Shown: positions 11,301 to 21,530, counted from the first letter of the stretch. The stretch: 64,000 nucleotides of DNA from Thereva unica (GCA_949987705.1 OX465281.1:85030543-85094542), one strand, 5' to 3'. Program-made: numbers and translations. The notes: a model not told the origin generated them from the letters alone.

Positions 11301-12331
11301 TACCATGTTTTAAGTTCAGTGCTAAGCCCGTTGATTATGTGATGGGAGATTTACCTGCATCTCGTATGCAGGTAAGTCGACCATTTTTGTATGTTGGTAC
11401 AGATTTTTGCGGCCCATTTTTTGTCAAAGAAAAGAAGTTTAGAAATCGCGGAAAGGAAAAGATATACGTTTGTATTTTCATTTGTATGAGCACAAAGGCC
11501 GTTCATCTTGAAGTCGTTAGTGAGATGACGACCAAGGCTTTTATTGCCGCTCTTAGTAGATTTACCAGCAGGCGCGGATTAGCAGCTCATATATTTTCAG
11601 ATAACGGATCAAATTATGTCGGAACAAACAATGAATTTCAAGAAATATATTCACTTTTAAATTCCGAATCTCACAAAGATCAGGTCAATCAGTTTGCTCT
11701 CAAAAATCGAATCACTTGGCATTTTACACCTCCTTTAAGTCCACATTTTAATGGAATTTGCGAAGCAACAGTCAAAATTTTCAAGCACCATCTAAAACGT
11801 GTGATTGGTGACTTGTTATTAACGTACGAGCACTTTGAAACACTAACGATTGAAATCGAAGGGATACTAAATTCAAGGCCACTTTATCCAATGTCTTCGG
11901 ACCCTAACGACTTGCTTGCCATGTCACCTGCACAACATTTGATTGGCGAACCCCTGAATCCTTTGCCCGAAAACGATGTACTTGATATTCCAGCTAATCG
12001 ACTGGACTGCTGGGATCATCTGAAAAAGGTCCGCCAAGACTTTTGGTCTCGCTTCCGCCTCGACTGTCTCAACGAGTTTCAAATGCGCAAAAAATGGGTC
12101 AAGGATGGCGTCCAGCTGAAGGAAGGTACGATGGTATTGCTCAAGGACAAGAGCGTGCCCTGTTTCCACTGGCCACTCGCACGAGTCATCGAAGTACACC
12201 CCGGCGAAGATGGCATCGTTCGTGTCGCGACCGTCAAAACAGCGAATTCAACTTATAAGCGATCTGTCAAGCTTCTTTGTCCGCTCCCATTTGAGAGCCG
12301 CAGTGATTTTTACAACGCGCCTTTGATCTAA
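8360..12331 (+). CDS. pol: BEL1 Pol: protease, RT, RNase H, integrase, DUF5641
   Basis: Replication polyprotein, about 1,323 codons in the same frame as Gag. The first in-frame ATG is at 8423, three bases after a TTG at 8420; readthrough would begin at 8360. Residue numbers from 8420: aspartic protease with LLDTGSTTNFI near 22-32; RT with the TTKLRVVFDAS fingers block near 300, motif A GDVEKMYRQ near 350 and YVDD at 424-427; RNase H with FCDASETGYGA near 600 and a later WSDSTIVLQW; integrase with an H-H/C-C zinc finger near 930-960, core Asp in GTDFCGPF near 995, Asp in FSDNGSNY near 1060 and Glu in GICEATVKIF near 1115; C-terminal DUF5641 from about 1196. All catalytic signatures are present and there is no internal stop or frameshift. 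Domain order is canonical for BEL/Pao. Confidence 0.96.
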   Translation, partial: LTGEIVIPCLTTLLPTPSAQLMTTAVVWLENDKREKVKTRTLLDTGSTTNFISERLAKLLRLSMRRCPLQIGALNSMMTISKQVVDATVGSYSSNYSETITFHTVPKISNSIPSDVFPRDSIEIPRHIKLADPQFHLPSPVDLLIGSGTTLSLFSIGQFKLSNNKIDLCLQKTRLGWIVAGGIKCKKPRTVATCNLVDLQKSLTQFWDLEEIKNVSNQSPDESLCEKHFVENVSRDLNGRYAVRLPFKPNAQPLGDSFHSALKRLNSLFKSFDKKPESKNEYAKVIQEYIDLKHATVIDGDPSVGYYIPHHAIFKQSSDTTKLRVVFDASHKSTSGLSLNDILLVGPTIQDQIFEHLIRFRFPEFVIMGDVEKMYRQVWIHPDDRDKQRILWYINGDLKILQLNTVTFGVSSSAFLAIRTIHQLADDESHDYPRAANILKNHMYVDDLVTFADTISEGREIRKEVTEVLNRGGFNIRQWASNDPRILDGLPADALNAKLLLHKECQLKTLGVSWDSKEDSICYSVSPVSLDDKVTKRSVLSEIAKIFDPLGLLGPVILYAKTIMQLLWKRKLDWKESLPQDLFTKWQDFITELSLINGLKFKRKVLLTGHTTFELHGFCDASETGYGACIYVRSEDANKRRFVLLLTAKSKVCPVKPPTSIPRAELLAAVTLARLYEKVIGTVKCNAKSFFWSDSTIVLQWLQKQPHTLQTFVSNRVSIIQEKTDIKNWRHVAGVDNPADALSRGQLPSAFLKNETWSNGPIWLSGPQSEWPKSIVEPKDDLPEMKRACCFAINSVDDDYLARYSYSQLLRILSYCIRFFEILKRKREIKQNNKVENETLRQRLNDELESESLPSGLLTVAEIVKTEKRLLKNIQDTHFHDQIHCIKNKIQLKGLIPHFKPFIDKDGLLRVGGRIEKSDLSYMQKHQILLPSYHVLTDNIIREIHLNNHHSGVQTTFHLLRQKFWIFDGHKQVRSVIRKCIPCFKFSAKPVDYVMGDLPASRMQVSRPFLYVGTDFCGPFFVKEKKFRNRGKEKIYVCIFICMSTKAVHLEVVSEMTTKAFIAALSRFTSRRGLAAHIFSDNGSNYVGTNNEFQEIYSLLNSESHKDQVNQFALKNRITWHFTPPLSPHFNGICEATVKIFKHHLKRVIGDLLLTYEHFETLTIEIEGILNSRPLYPMSSDPNDLLAMSPAQHLIGEPLNPLPENDVLDIPANRLDCWDHLKKVRQDFWSRFRLDCLNEFQMRKKWVKDGVQLKEGTMVLLKDKSVPCFHWPLARVIEVHPGEDGIVRVATVKTANSTYKRSVKLLCPLPFESRSDFYNAPLI

Positions 12332-12570
12332 ATGTTTTGATTATTATCAAAGTAGAATTTTAAGTTAATCGACATTGTTGTTTATACTTAGTTAATTAGT
12401 TTTTGAAATTTAGAATAAGAATTATAATGATAAGAATGATATGAATAGAATTGTTTGATTAATTCATAAGATCAGATGTTTGAAAGATTTATCCACTTTG
12501 TTTAATTTAATAACTTAATAAGAATTAATGATTCATAAATGTTATGTTGCTCTTGATCGTCAATCTCTCA
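12332..12570 (+). other. BEL1 Pol-to-LTR spacer
   Basis: About 240 bp of AT-rich, non-coding sequence between the Pol stop and the purine tract. No env-like ORF is present. Confidence 0.7.
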
Positions 12571-12582
12571 AGGCGGGGAGCA
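12571..12582 (+). promoter_or_regulatory. BEL1 polypurine tract
   Basis: aggcggggag plus ca immediately precedes the 3' LTR, the position expected of the plus-strand primer. Confidence 0.8.
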
Positions 12583-13289
12583 TGTTCCGTAGGAACGATT
12601 AGTCACCAAATTTTAGATTTATTTATAATTTAAGAAACATTGAATTAATAGAAATTTGATTTTAAAGAAATGTAAATAATGTTTGAGAAACCCTGTTATG
12701 GACCTCCTCGCTTCAGGCCTAAATCGCAGTTTCTTATTAAAAAAAAAGAAGGGATAATAAAAAAACAGATGTTGCTTTCGGCCGTCGCAAACAAATTTCC
12801 TGTGCTCAAATCTCCGAGACGAGTTTGAACAAGATTTCGACGGCCTTGTACACAGAGACCATAAAAGGGGGTTTCAAGTTTTTCGTGGAACCTCAAATTT
12901 TGAACCATAGGAAATCCCTTCCTACAATTTTTTTTTTGTTGAATTTTTTGGTCGACGGCCGGCGACTCGTCCCGGTCGTCATTCGAAGTTTTGAGCTCAA
13001 AACGGTCGCTTTGCCAACGTGGAGATTCGTCTCCTCTTAACGTTCTCGAACGTTTTATTTTGGGTGTCCGAGTACCCCGGCGAAGTGATTCACATATAAA
13101 ATAAAGATTTGCGATTGAGGTCCAATCTACGCCATTAATTCGATCGATTAGTTTTTTTTATTATTATATTGAAATGTAAAATTTTGGTTTAGAATTTAAT
13201 TTATTATTTAAGTGTATTTTTGAAGTGTAAATAAAAATTTTATTACGAAATCGGTGTCGTCAAAAGAACTTATTTTTTGCTACGCCACA
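12583..13289 (+). repeat. BEL1 3' LTR
   Basis: Same ends and content as the 5' LTR, 707 bp, differing only by two homopolymer lengths on visual comparison. Followed by the target duplication acctt. Confidence 0.95.
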
Positions 13290-14243
13290 ACCTTTCCAAC
13301 GAATGCAAAACCGTGGAAATCGGATCGTGTGTTCTGGAATTATAACGTCAGGAAGGAAAACCCGACTTATTTTTATATTATAGAATAAACTTGAGATTTT
13401 GCACATGTGCAATTTCGCCGAACCGTTCCGCCCTCGTAAACTGGATTGTTTCTCAGATACCTATGTTTGTTTCTACCTCGGATTTTTTCTGAGTGATAGA
13501 TTTTGGCGAAAAACGATGAACCTACAGTTTTTGGAGGTGTCGTCTCGAATTTTCAAAATTCCATAGCAAAAGGGCACATGATCCAATTTCAATCGTTGAT
13601 AGCTCAAAATACTCCTTCCATCACATGTAATAAGATATAATTTTGAAAAATTATATTTATAAAACACCCTTCGTAAAACTAAGCAACCATGGGCTTGAAA
13701 AGCTTCTCCTTTCATGGTTAAGATTTAAAAAGTAGAGCTAACGTTAGAATGTGTTCTCTCTTGTAAGGAGCAGTGATATCACTTAGAACAGGAAATGTTT
13801 GTGCGAACACAAAGCTCTTTTTTTCTTTAACTCGACAAAAAAACACGAGTCACTCTGGATTAGGCTCAAAGTACGTGAACACACTGATAAAAAAAACATT
13901 CTTGGTTAAGACACTTTTTCTTGAACCAAGCAGATAATGTTTTGGATATAACGAAAACAAAATTGTTTCAGGATAAGCAACACTCATAGTCTTTGTTTTA
14001 TTGTCTTGGATGAAGACAAAAGTTGACTAGAAGTAAAAAAAATCTTGGTTTGAGATACTTATTTTTTTAATTTAAGAAACTCAACTTCTTAGTCAAAGAA
14101 TATTAAATTCTTGAAGCAAGCAAATTAATTTTCTTGTCGGCTGTTGTTTTGAATAAGGACTCATAGTTTTTCTAATCATCACAAGCTAGTTTCAAATTGA
14201 CTATAGTATTTCCACGTAATAAAATAGTGAATTTCCTTAATTA
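13290..14243. repeat. Continuation of the interrupted repeat and AT-rich sequence
   Basis: From 13295 'tccaacgaatgcaaaaccgt' to about 13390 is the other side of the repeat split by BEL1; its left side ends 'cttatggagcccgag' at 5983. It finishes near 'cccgacttatttttatatta'. The remainder, to 14243, is AT-rich with 'cttggttaagacac'-like blocks also seen after 14900. No coding potential is supported. Confidence 0.5.
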
Positions 14244-14898
14244 GTCCAGTCAATCTAGACATCCGAGGGTACATAAATTCGCACCTAGCTGAAAATTGGT
14301 AGGATTGTTCAAACCACCGTTATAAATGAAATCTAAAAAGTCCCCATCGATCCGGCACCTGGAACCTGGATTTACTCGGGGCGGGGCGAAAAACTGTCGT
14401 TTTTCAGCAGTTTGCCCATACTTTGAACCTACATATCTTCTAAACGGAGTCACTCAGGTTTCTGTTATTTCTTTCACATAAAAGAATACACATTTACCTA
14501 AAAGATGAGCCTAATTACGTTGCTCTACTATAATCGGTCTAGAAGTTATTAAAGTTTAAGTAAATGGCAATTCGGCCATACAAGTTGCAAGTGAGGGGAT
14601 ATGAGTGGTTTATGTAAATCTTTAAAACGGCGATATCTCATGAATGACAATTCGTACGGGAAAATGTATAAGATCCTTTTTTGTAGGTAATCGCATAATC
14701 TACAAACTTTGTAAACACTATTTTATGATAAAAGTTTTTGTGACCTTTGACCCCGAGTAAATCCAGGTTCCAGGTGCCGGATCGATGGGGACTTTTTAGA
14801 TTTCATTTATAACGGTGTTTTGAACAATCCTACCAATTTTCAGCTAGGTGCGAATTTATGTACCTTCATACCTATTTTTTGGTCTAATTTGACCGGAC
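14244..14898. mobile_element. TA-flanked foldback element, GTCCAGTC family, copy A
   Basis: The left end, TA then GTCCAGTCAA (14242-14253), is mirrored at the right end, TTTGACCGGAC then TA (14888-14900). The inverted arms contain 'cgcacctagctgaaaattgg' and 'gatccggcacctggaacctg' and are about 180 bp long. The centre holds 'aacctacatatcttctaaac' and 'acctaaaagatgagcctaat', which recur in the copies at 15290 and 24129. Non-coding. TA target preference suggests a Tc1/mariner-type source, but no transposase is visible. Confidence 0.8.
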
Positions 14899-15289
14899 TA
14901 AATGCAATATTCTCGAATTAAAACTTCATCGTGTCTTGAATCAATACAAATTTTGTTTTGAATAAAAAATATTTAGTTTCTTGAGTAAAAAATTAAACAT
15001 TTTTATTTCTATAAAGACACATATCTTGGTCGAGAAATATAAGTATTGAGCGAAGAAATACAATTGCTTTGCTCAAGAATTTCCAGTATCTTACTCTGAG
15101 ACAGCATTAAACAAGCTGCCAAGCCATTTTAGTCACAGTGCTTTTTGTTGATCATGTTTTGTCTACTATCTGACATAATTTAGATGTAATTTTGTATTAT
15201 TGTTCCAATTTGGATCATTTGGTAAAAAAAAAAACAGAAAATATACTTTAAATTGAATAAAAAATACCATTAAGCTTTTAAACATTTCG
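14899..15289. other. AT-rich non-coding interval
   Basis: Contains 'ttcttgagtaaaaaattaaa' and related blocks resembling those at 13900-14150, so copy A probably inserted into this older repeat. No gene was seen. Confidence 0.4.
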
Positions 15290-15944
15290 CTCATGCTTTG
15301 AACCTACATATCTTCTAAACGGAGCAACTCAAGTTCCTGATCTTTATATCAAATAAAAGAATACACTTTGACCTAAAAGATGAGTCTAAGTATATTGGTT
15401 TACGATAATTGCTCTAGGAGTTATTCAACTCAAAATAAATGACACAAAAAGACATTGTTTTTTCGCGAACACCCTGTATCTTAGTGGTTAGCCCCCTATC
15501 TAGAACACATTTTTCCTCCAAATACATCCAGGAATGACCCCTGAAAAAATTAGAAAAGTAGTCCAACTTGAACGTCGGAAAACCTATACAAGTCGTGAAT
15601 GAGTTCATATGAATATTTTAAATCTTTAAAACGGTGATATCTCATGAATGGCAATACGTACGGGAAAATGTATAATAACATTTTTTGTAGAAAATCGTAT
15701 GAGCTACAAACTTTGTGAACATTTTTTTATGATAGGACTTACGGTTTCAGATGTATTTGCAAAAAACAGATATTTTGACCCTAAAACCCCCTAAAAAGAA
15801 AGGTTCCCGGGGTAGAAAATCGGTAGACTTTATAACCCCTTATTAAGAACCCTAAAAGGAAGCTCTGTGCCAATTTTCAGCCTGTACCCGACCATTTCCG
15901 TTATTTCGCTTTTTTCGGCTTAATTTGGCTGTACTACTTTTCTA
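15290..15944. mobile_element. Half copy (one arm) of the GTCCA foldback family
   Basis: Shares 'gaacctacatatcttctaaa', 'acaccctgtatcttagtgg', 'ccaaatacatccaggaatga' and 'gtacgggaaaatgtataa' with the arm of the large copy at 24129-25656. The opposite arm is missing. The segment ends near 'aatttggctgtacta', next to the gypsy remnant. Confidence 0.7.
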
Positions 15945-16447
15945 TTAGTTTTTCTAGTTCTATCTTTAATTTATTTTTCAGCATCAATGGTAATCGCCTG
16001 CATGGTTTCACTGTTGGAGTATAATTTTCTTTCAGCTTTATTTCGAGCTCCTCTACAAAACAACCTAATCCCTTAAAAACATCTTCATATTCCATAACTA
16101 GTCTTTCTTGTTCCTCACTAACAGATATTGAATGTACCTTTTGAACTATTTTTAAATCTCTGCATGTTTTTAATCCTAAGATTGGAGTGTTATTATGTTT
16201 TGTTACTACAATTTTTGTCTGTCACTTCATTTTTGTAATAGCATGGTAGTTCTGTATATCCCACTGTCGGTATTAATGCTCCACTGTATTCTTCAATTTC
16301 AATTTCTTTTTCCACCAATTTTGCGCCTTTAATTTTTTTAAATATATCCATTGGTATAACGTTGACATTTGCTCCCGTCCCAATTTTCATCTTGAGAAAT
16401 ATGTCATTTGTGCGTATTGTTTCATACCATGATTCATCGAATCTCAA
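15945..16447 (-). pseudogene. Ty3/gypsy pol remnant (protease to RT N-terminus)
   Basis: On the minus strand, 16447-16193 encodes a retropepsin-like segment with KIGTGANVNVIP; the canonical catalytic D-T-G has become G-T-G, so it is dead. A frame change near 16200 is followed by an open frame to about 15946. That part reads PILGLKTCRDL, then a VFKGLGCF block and KPCRRLPL, the linker and start of RT in gypsy polyproteins. Everything after that point is missing, where the neighbouring foldback arm begins. Gag, integrase and LTRs are not seen here. Confidence 0.8.
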
Positions 16448-16702
16448 AAAAGTTGTAACATACTTTAAATTTTTTAAGTATCCAAAATCAATTTTCCCAG
16501 ATTTGTCCTTTTTTCATTATACATACCATTTTCCTACCGCTGACTGTGCACACACAATCGTTGCAACGCACGCGGGTTTTTCCTAGTTACTTAATAAGAC
16601 TTTAAGATTCACTTAATTTTTTCTGGCGACGTTCCCAATCGAACGCGAAGAGTCATCCGGTATAGAGAGGTCGTTCGGGTAGATGTCGTTGGTTTTAAAC
16701 TA
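16448..16702 (-). repeat. Dispersed repeat head, reverse-complement of 4150-4260
   Basis: Shares 'gttgcaacgcacgcgggttt' and about 120 bp of flanking sequence with 4150-4260 in opposite orientation. Non-coding. Confidence 0.55.
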
Positions 16703-17299
16703 GGGCCAGTTCACGCAATTCGACGTCGACTGAAAACGACGCGTTAAATGTCGTTTTGGGTTCACGCAAGTCGACGTTTTATGTTTGTCGTTTTAAAAGT
16801 ATCGTTAATCTTCTCGACGCCAGATTTGGCGTCGAATTCATTTATTGTTGTATTAAAAACGAGTTGTGGTGCCAATTAGAGCAGAGCAGAAATAATTTTA
16901 AACAAAACTTTTTACAGTTCTGAACGAGCAAAATGCAATAGAAAAAGAAAAACTATTAGTTGAAAAATAACAATTATAACTACTCCAAGAAGAGTTAGAT
17001 GTACAAAAATAAATTCAGAGTTGAGATTTTCCAATATTAATATGAATTTGCTTAATTAATTAATTTAATTACTCACATTATTGAAGTTTTAGTATTATTT
17101 GCAGCTTGTCCCCCTTGTGGATAATGTGAAAAGTGCAGCGGTTTCATTGGATTTTGCATACCTTTAGGAAAAATTATTTTGGGAAAATGACATTCGACAC
17201 GTCGACTTACGTGAACCCAAATTCAACGTCGTAGAAATTAATGTCGTTTTCATAAAGCGTCGATGTCGATGTCGAGTGTCGAATTGCGTGAACTGGCCC
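16703..17299. mobile_element. PIF/Harbinger-like MITE (TSD cta)
   Basis: Terminal inverted repeats start GGGCCAGTTCACGCAATTCG and end with its complement. The 3-bp duplication cta is present at 16700-16702 and 17300-17302. The arms are rich in gtcgacgt-type motifs. At 597 bp with no ORF it is non-autonomous. The 3-bp T-A-type target and GGG start fit PIF/Harbinger (family knowledge). Confidence 0.85.
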
Positions 17300-17756
17300 C
17301 TAGTCTCGAGCAGCCCTCTTAGCTACAATTTGTTAGGAACAAGTTTGATTAGCAAAGAAAATACTTTCATTTAATATCAAGGGTCGCGCAAGCGACCCGA
17401 CCGTGGTAAGGATAAAAAACAAAAAGAAAAATGAAAATGGATGAAGCGCTGCGCGACTGTCTTTACCGGAGTTTGGGCTCGCCGCTCACTGTGTCTCTCT
17501 CTGCCCTGGATTTAACTCAGGCAGAAGACAGAGAGATCAAGGGCCGCTCTGAATTTCGCTTTCGTTGCCACCGCTGAGAGCGACACCTTGCGTCGGATGA
17601 TGCACATGTACATCATGGGTCGCCTCTTGTCTTATGTATTTGTATGACAGAGACGGTGCGCGCACTTTTTTCATTTTTTTTGCAGTTTATTGGTTTTAGG
17701 AACCGAAGAATTTTGTTTTTTTGTTTACAGTTTTCGCTATGAACCGGCGAACACAA
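17300..17756. other. GC-richer non-coding stretch with a short hairpin
   Basis: Contains a perfect 7-bp stem with a GCAA loop at 17381-17398 and a GC-rich block to about 17690. No ORF of note and no rRNA or tRNA signature were seen. Confidence 0.4.
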
Positions 17757-18388
17757 GTTCATTAAATTCTAAAAAATATTGAATATTAATTAAATATTGA
17801 ATAATAAATGTTTTAAAAAAATTACCTTAAAAAGGTAAAACAATTACGTGGTAAGGTGTCTTATCCCGAATTTTAGAGCACTGTTTGTATATTTTTCCGA
17901 TTTCTATTTACTATACCAATATATTTTCAACACAAGATGAGAAATCAATTTTAACATGCCAAGGTAATTTTGTTGTACTTAATATAACTATACTAAAAAT
18001 GAAAAGGGTTTACATAAAGTTTGAATAAATCTAACCCAGCATTTGCAAAAATACTTTCAAAAGAAAAAAAACCTTAAAAAATTATACGCAAACTCTATTA
18101 CAATGCAGAGTTAAATTCACGCAAACTTTATGTAAACCATTTTCATTTTTAGTATAGTTATATTAAGTACAACAAAATTACCTTGGCATGTTAAAATTGA
18201 TTTCTCATCTTGTGTTGAAAATATATTGGTATAGTAAATAGAAATCGGAAAAATATACAAACAGTGCTCTAAAATTCGGGATAAGACACCTTACCACGTA
18301 ATTGTTTTACCTTTTTAAGGTAATTTTTTTAAAACATTTATTATTCAATATTTAATTAATATTCAATATTTTTTAGAATTTAATGAAC
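17757..18388. mobile_element. 632-bp foldback element with near-perfect 260-bp arms
   Basis: Begins GTTCATTAAATTCTAAAAAA and ends with its complement. The arms contain 'ggtaaggtgtcttatcccga' and 'acaagatgagaaatcaattt' and match almost base for base around a centre near 18070. No clear target duplication is visible. Non-coding. It lies just upstream of the globin exon. Confidence 0.9.
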
Positions 18389-18530
18389 TATGGACTTACC
18401 CAAATAATTAGAGAATGAAGCATTTGGAAATAACCACTGTAGTTTATACTTCAACCTAACATATAATATTTAATTGCATTTATGTTAACAAACACCCAAA
18501 TAAATTTCTTAATTTTATAATTTTTTTCAG

Positions 18531-18762
18531 ATTATTCGAGGAGCATGCAGATCTATTGTTGATGTTTTCAAAATTTAAGGAATTAAAAACAAAAGAAGAA
18601 CAAGCAACGTCCGAGGAATTGGCAGAACATGCAAACAAAGTAATGGAAACATTAGATGAAGGTATAAGAGGATTGGATGATTTAGATACATTTTTTGAAT
18701 TTCTACATCAAATTGGTGCTTCCCATCGTAAAATTCCAGGATTTAAAAAAGACTATTTCTGG
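18531..18762 (+). CDS. Globin X/neuroglobin-like, internal exon
   Basis: This exon encodes the helix-B-end to helix-G part of an intracellular haem globin. It is bounded by an acceptor (tttttttcag) and a donor (gtaagc at 18763) and encodes 77 residues from LFEEHADLLL to GFKKDYFW. Counting from the split first codon, CD1 Phe is at +12, the distal His (AEHANKV) at +33 and the proximal His (GASHRKI) at +65. The upstream intron interrupts a codon after its second base (B12.2) and the downstream intron falls between codons 12 residues after the proximal His (G7.0), the two conserved globin intron positions. The E7-F8 distance of 32 is that of neuroglobin, cytoglobin and globin X rather than haemoglobin. 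The 5' exon(s) were not found in the window. Function (O2/NO/redox) cannot be told from sequence. Confidence 0.9.
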
Positions 18763-19490
18763 GTAAGCAGCATAAATGTAAAATTTAAAATGCAAATTCA
18801 CTATCTAGGTTTCTCTGCTGCACAAATAAATATTTTTTGTATTTTATTAATGTAAAATTGCTGAAGCCCTTATTTGTCGCCTAAGTACTTTTATTTGTAG
18901 AAATACTTTACAAGTCCATTTTATATTTGTTGAAAAAAAGGCGTGAAAACACATTGTATATTGAAGTCAGTGTATATTGAAGTCAAGTACAGTAAGAAAG
19001 CGTTTCCTCTGTGGTGGAACTAAAAGCTCGTCAGGTTACCAGGTAAATTTACAATATCTGTTATAAACACAAATATTAATAACTCTACAAAGGCTGTTCA
19101 AGGCTATAAAACAAATCTATTGCTAACATATTTTATAGAAGGTCTAGCGAAGAGGCCAGGTTTAGCAAGATTCCATCTAAGCAAACCTGCGGTCGAGGAA
19201 ACGATAAGCACGTAGAGCTCTCTCAAGAAAACTTGTAGCTTTTCCTGAAGGGCCATTTTCAGCTTACAAAGAAGTGGAAGTAGGAAGATGCGCAAGGTTG
19301 CAAGCGGAGGTAACAGTATCATGGGAGGAAGCCTATCAAGCTTCCATGTTTCGGAGAATAAATAGTTTCTTCCGGTATAAGTCATAAGACATGGATATCA
19401 TAATATACCAAATACTCTCCAAAAGACGCGTAACATTATTGGTCCATGGCTAATATCAATCAATAAGAACTATTACACTAGAGCTAGGTG
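18763..19490. other. Intronic sequence without recognised features
   Basis: Mixed-composition non-coding DNA. A minus-strand open frame at 19104-19385 has no recognisable domain and is not supported as a gene. Confidence 0.4.
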
Positions 19491-19499
19491 CCTCACTCC

Positions 19500-20175
19500 T
19501 GAAGGAGGCCCAACGTGATCTTCGTTCCATTCCAAAGACAGGTAGACGCGAGCACAAAACGGTAAAGGATGATAGGTCGATAAGGTTGTCAACCTTGGTC
19601 TTCAAAACCAGGCCTTTTCTTTCGGAAATCTATGAAAGAGGCAGCATTTCTTGACATTGAAAATGTTTTTAACAATATCAGCACCGTGGCCATCTAAGTG
19701 GCCTCTGGCGGAGTTTTGAATCCATGCTAAAATCTAGAATCATTCATAGCAGTTTAGGCCACAGCAGAATGGTAGATGCAGACGAAATATCGTAGACACC
19801 CCAGGGAGAATTAATTTTGCCGATTATAAAATCATTAGACAACGGCATTGATCCGAAAAAGCTTTCTCCATTATCAGCGAGATCTCCCCATAGCTCTTGG
19901 TATGGCTTGCGATTTGCTTTATAGGCTATTCGATAATTCGGGAAAAACGGAACTGATGCTTTTCACGAATAGAAAAACAGAATTCTGATTTCAGTCTACC
20001 TGCAATAAATGGTCGATCAATGAGTCTATCACGATCAGCTAAGTACGCGGGTCTTATTCTGGACCTAAGGCTGAAAGGGAGCCTCAACCTCGAAGGAAGA
20101 GCTAAGAAGACCAGTTTTGATTTCTATTCTAGGAAGCGTGCCTTCATTAAGAGAATCAGATAAATATCAACATAA
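19500..20175 (+). pseudogene. Highly degenerate R1/jockey-type LINE remnant
   Basis: Broken frames still show AAFLDIENVFNNI (RT motif A region, near 19640), GKTELMLFTNRKTE (near 19935) and AKYAGLILDLRLKGSLNLEG (near 20040). The last aligns with the block ALRYLGVMIDRRLNFKAHLEG of the LINE at the window start. Stops and frameshifts are frequent, so this is an old copy inside the globin intron. Confidence 0.75.
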
Positions 20176-20234
20176 GAGCCCCAACATGTAACCGTTGTAC
20201 TCACCAGATGTTTTTCAAATTTCGACGTCAGATT

Positions 20235-20885
20235 TTGCTTTTTTTTGTAGATTTTTTAACTTCCCAGTAAGGGAAGTTATTGTAATCAGTCCGAAAATCG
20301 AAATCAAAATTTTCAACGTATTTTCATTTTTCAAGGTCCCAAGAGCATTTCAAGCAAAAAATTGGGTGGATGTATGTGTGTGTATGCGTACGTATGTGGT
20401 CATTTTTTCCTGCACGATATCGCGCGAACCAAAAACGATAACGACTTCGTTGAGGTGTCGTTCGAATCGTATTAAGGGAAATATGATCTGAAAAGATTTT
20501 TATAAAAATTGGTCCAGCCGTTTTTTGGTTTAAGCGACATAAGTGATTTTTGTACCTGCACGATATCGCCCGAACCACAAAAGATATCAACTTACTTGAG
20601 GTGCCGTTCAAATCGTATTAATGACAACATAATTTGAGAATTGAATTTTATAATATTCGGTCGAGCTGTTTTTTGGTTTAAATAACGTTCGTGAATTTTG
20701 TATCTGCAGGATACCGCGCGTACCAAAAACTATATAGACTTCTTTGTGGTGCCAAGAGAAGAATACTTACGAAAACAAACCATGAAAAAATTTTATGACA
20801 TTCGGTCGGGCCTTTTTTTGTTTAAATAGAAAAACTTCGGCGAAGTGTCAGAAGGACCTTAAATAGATAAGTTTACCTAATATCT
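20235..20885 (+). repeat. Dispersed repeat with about 120-bp tandem units (reverse of 2906-3545)
   Basis: Head 'aacttcccagtaagggaagt', then three diverged units with 'ggtttaa', 'tttttgtacctgcacgatat' and 'ttgaggtg.cgttc.aatcg' blocks. It is in opposite orientation to the copy at 2906-3545. A 36187-36300 copy keeps only the head. Confidence 0.7.
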
Positions 20886-21530
20886 AAACTTGATGGAATG
20901 AGAGCCGTTCTAAACGACTTGATCTTTTTTGGGCTCTGCACAGCGATAGCCTTCCAAACAAAACATCACTTGTCAAAATCCGACAACCTTTAAAAATCGT
21001 GCAAAAATTACGTTACCCTTTACAAACATCACGAATTTTTCAAACCTTGGATCAGCCCTTTTTGACGGGGAATTGTTTTCTACTCGTGATACAGTTTCAG
21101 GAAATTGCGGTTCATCCCGGGATTTCCAGTAGTTACCGCAAAATTTGTTCTTTTTGGTCAAGTCTGACAAGTACTTTACATTGATTAGTTTTGCTAATAT
21201 CTCTGAAAAACTTTGGAATTCCCAAATGAAGTCATTCGCTTCCCAGTTTATTAACAGCCCCGGCGCGGCGCTTCAACACGCTCAATACGTATTCGAATAC
21301 CCGCTTTAGTGTAGCGAACGAAGTACGAAGGAAATGTTTTTTTTAACTTTCAGGAAAAACAAATTCTCTAGAAAAATCTTGTGGATTTACCGCTATTATA
21401 GTTATTTGAACTAGCTTCTCTCAAGATTACTTTGTCACCAGTTCTGATACTAGTTAATTTGCCACTCGTGCTAAACGTATAACTATTTTGTAAGAAATCA
21501 GTTTATTCCATCTTCGTTTTCGTTGTTCAT
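20886..21530. other. Intronic non-coding interval
   Basis: No ORF or RNA gene is supported. A small GC-rich patch (gccccggcgcggcgc) lies near 21260. Confidence 0.4.

Larger units (their letters stand above)
5989..13289 (+). mobile_element. BEL1: complete BEL/Pao LTR retrotransposon
   Basis: A 7.3-kb element with two 706/707-bp LTRs (5989-6694 and 12583-13289) that start TG and end CA. It is flanked by a perfect 5-bp duplication, acctt, at 5984-5988 and 13290-13294. Internally it has a primer-binding-like tggtgcctcc five bases after the 5' LTR, Gag (7055-8359), Pol (protease, RT, RNase H, integrase; 8360-12331) and a purine tract aggcggggag just before the 3' LTR. The LTRs appear to differ only in the length of two homopolymers, and the ORFs are intact apart from one UGA between Gag and Pol. 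This points to a very recent, possibly active copy. There is no env gene. It interrupts a repeat whose 3' part resumes at 13295. Confidence 0.96.

Noticed and set aside
19104..19385. Minus-strand 93-codon ORF in the globin intron
   Set aside because: No domain, and no start or splice context.
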